36,030 nt of DNA, taken from Holosporaceae bacterium (GTDB lineage: Bacteria; Pseudomonadota; Alphaproteobacteria; UBA3830). The stretch covers positions 1 through 36,030 of the forward strand of contig JAITDT010000019.1 in assembly GCA_031282425.1 (NCBI GenBank), read 5' to 3'. Of the stretch, positions 35,163 to 36,030 are shown piece after piece (positions within the stretch are counted from its first letter, which is position 1; every line of letters starts with the position of its first letter). The notes beneath the pieces are model-generated. The model was not told the DNA's origin. It saw only the letters and a program-made list of their open reading frames with translations, and made no database searches. The translations under genes and the position numbers were made by a program.

Positions 35163-35627
35163 ATGAAGGAAGAAGTATTATCCATTCGAGTCGCCGGCCG
35201 TATAAAATGGTTTAACCAATTTAAGGGGTATGGTTTTCTGGAAGTAGAAAATATACCAGAAGATATATTTTTGCACTTTTCAGTAATCGACAAGTCAGAA
35301 GTCAAGCATTTAAGCAATGAAGATATAATTTTATGTGATATTACTAGAACGGAGAGAGGATTTCAGGTTAGCAATATTGTAGAATTGCTGCATTCCAACA
35401 AATATGAAGTGGGAAGGCAGGAGAAAAAACATGTTACAGCTATAATGAAATGGTTCAATCCTTCCAAAGGATTCGGATTTGCGCAACTGAATTCCGGAGA
35501 AGATGTTTTCATACATTCCAGTCTTTTGAAAAAGCATAGATTAACCGAGATTGAACAGGGATGCCCCATAAAGTTGATAGTTCATTATACAAATTTTGGG
35601 TATGAAGCTATCGACATAATCCCATGA
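35163..35627 (+). CDS. Double cold-shock-domain protein
   Basis: Two cold-shock (OB-fold, RNA/ssDNA-binding) domains lie in tandem in 154 residues. The first has IKWFNQFKGYGFLEVE (RNP1) and DIFLHFSV (RNP2); the second has MKWFNPSKGFGFAQL and DVFIHSS. Tandem CSD proteins of this length are typical of alphaproteobacteria, where they act as RNA chaperones. I choose the ATG at 35163 (MKEEVLSIR) over the ORF-track start at 35043: the extra 40 residues are not conserved-looking and the shorter form matches family length. The ribosome-binding site is weak (GTGAG). The 238 bp back to the E2-like stop could hold a long leader as for other csp genes, but no pairing was verified. Confidence 0.9.
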   Translation: MKEEVLSIRVAGRIKWFNQFKGYGFLEVENIPEDIFLHFSVIDKSEVKHLSNEDIILCDITRTERGFQVSNIVELLHSNKYEVGRQEKKHVTAIMKWFNPSKGFGFAQLNSGEDVFIHSSLLKKHRLTEIEQGCPIKLIVHYTNFGYEAIDIIP

Positions 35628-35648
35628 TTTAGGACCTGTACTAAATTG

Positions 35649-35769
35649 ATTGCTAGTTAGGACTTTATTTTTTGAAGAAGTAATTTATATTGGCTAACGT
35701 ATCTTATTGTTTTTACGATGAATTCAACCTTAACATAAATTTTTCTTCAAAAAGAAGTTCACTAACAAT
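35649..35769 (-). mobile_element. MITE-like element, copy 2 (121 bp, inverted)
   Basis: This copy shares ends with 27630-27758 on the opposite strand. Read on the minus strand it starts ATTGTTAGTGAACTTC, a T run and GAAGAAAAAT, and ends CTTCAAAAAATAAAGTCC followed by TAACTAGCAAT. The inner 60 bp differ from copy 1. It ends 12 bp before the start codon of the edge gene. Confidence 0.65.
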
Positions 35770-35781
35770 GTAGGTGAATGG

Positions 35782-36030
35782 ATGAGCGCAGTTTATAGAT
35801 TCCGCAAAAAAGATATTAAGAGTACCGGAATAAAGATATTACCGACGACGGAGCGTGGGTTTGAAAGGATATGTTATCTGACAAAACGGTCATTAAAGTC
35901 TGGAGGAGGACCGGAGGTATGGGTCGACCCATTTGATTCGTCTAATTGTAATTTTCTTTGCGTATGCGAGAGAACCATTCGGAATCACTTGAAGATGTTA
36001 TGTGAATTAGGGGTAATACGCCGCGTGCAT
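35782..36030 (+). CDS. Partial winged-helix protein, runs off right edge
   Basis: An ATG at 35782 opens 83 codons that remain open at the window end; it is not in the ORF track because there is no stop. AGGTGA about 6 nt upstream could be the ribosome-binding site. The first 55 residues (MSAVYRFRKKDIKSTGIKI onward) match nothing I recognise. The last part, CERTIRNHLKMLCELGVIRR, has the form of a winged helix-turn-helix recognition helix and wing as in replication initiators or transcription regulators. Only the first part of the protein is visible, so function is open. Confidence 0.55.
   Translation, partial: MSAVYRFRKKDIKSTGIKILPTTERGFERICYLTKRSLKSGGGPEVWVDPFDSSNCNFLCVCERTIRNHLKMLCELGVIRRVH

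Overview
The window looks like a piece of the chromosome of an AT-rich alphaproteobacterium, most likely an obligate intracellular or endosymbiotic lineage of the Holosporales/Rickettsiales type. I infer this from the protein style (Lys/Asn/Ile-rich), the alphaproteobacterial SucB-like and double cold-shock proteins, the compact housekeeping operons with ATGA/TAATG stop-start overlaps, and the load of decaying transposases and a decaying primase-helicase module. No database search was possible; the placement is inference.

Layout. (1) 1-156: end of an IS630-type transposase running off the left edge. (2) 226-12193, all minus strand: a division and cell wall (dcw) cluster read as nhaD-like antiporter, rsmH, ftsL, ftsI, [dam-type methylase + PD-(D/E)XK nuclease], murE, murF, mraY, murD, ftsW. 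The restriction-modification pair sits inside the otherwise tightly overlapping operon, between ftsI and murE. The cluster stops at ftsW; murG, murC and ftsQAZ are not here. (3) 12249-14810: outer-membrane porin and the ribosome-assembly GTPase ObgE. (4) 14975-17617, plus strand: AmiD-like exported amidase and the lipid II flippase MurJ. (5) 17634-21563, minus strand: a 1309-residue TadG-like protein with one N-terminal membrane anchor and an internal array of Asp-box (BNR) repeats.

(6) 21.9-27.3 kb is a graveyard: a frameshifted IS630, a 5'-truncated GT61-type glycosyltransferase, a sugar C-methyltransferase broken at homopolymers and cut by an IS200/IS605 element (itself frameshifted), then on the minus strand a frameshifted DUF927 helicase, a frameshifted Toprim primase and a small winged-helix protein. 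The last three are the core of a satellite or integrative element lying on the 3' side of tRNA-Gly(GCC) (28225-28296). (7) 28565-32025, minus strand: a compact set of lytic transglycosylase, YmdB-type phosphodiesterase, guanylate kinase and M48 metalloprotease with TPRs. (8) 32159-36030, plus strand: an internally deleted IS5-type transposase, a remarkable 713-residue E2-like protein, a double cold-shock protein, and a partial winged-helix gene at the right edge.

Most intact genes serve the cell envelope: precursor synthesis (MurD, E, F, MraY, MurJ), septal synthesis (FtsW, FtsI, FtsL) and wall turnover (AmiD, lytic transglycosylase). The most unusual item is the E2-like protein at 32783-34924: it has a SucB-type acyltransferase domain and a lipoyl-like fold without the lipoyl lysine, and its subunit-binding segment is replaced by a long helical region built of 15/19-residue repeats. 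Other notable structures are two copies of a roughly 125-bp MITE-like element (27630-27758, 35649-35769) and three C/G homopolymers of 10-12 nt in the accessory regions.
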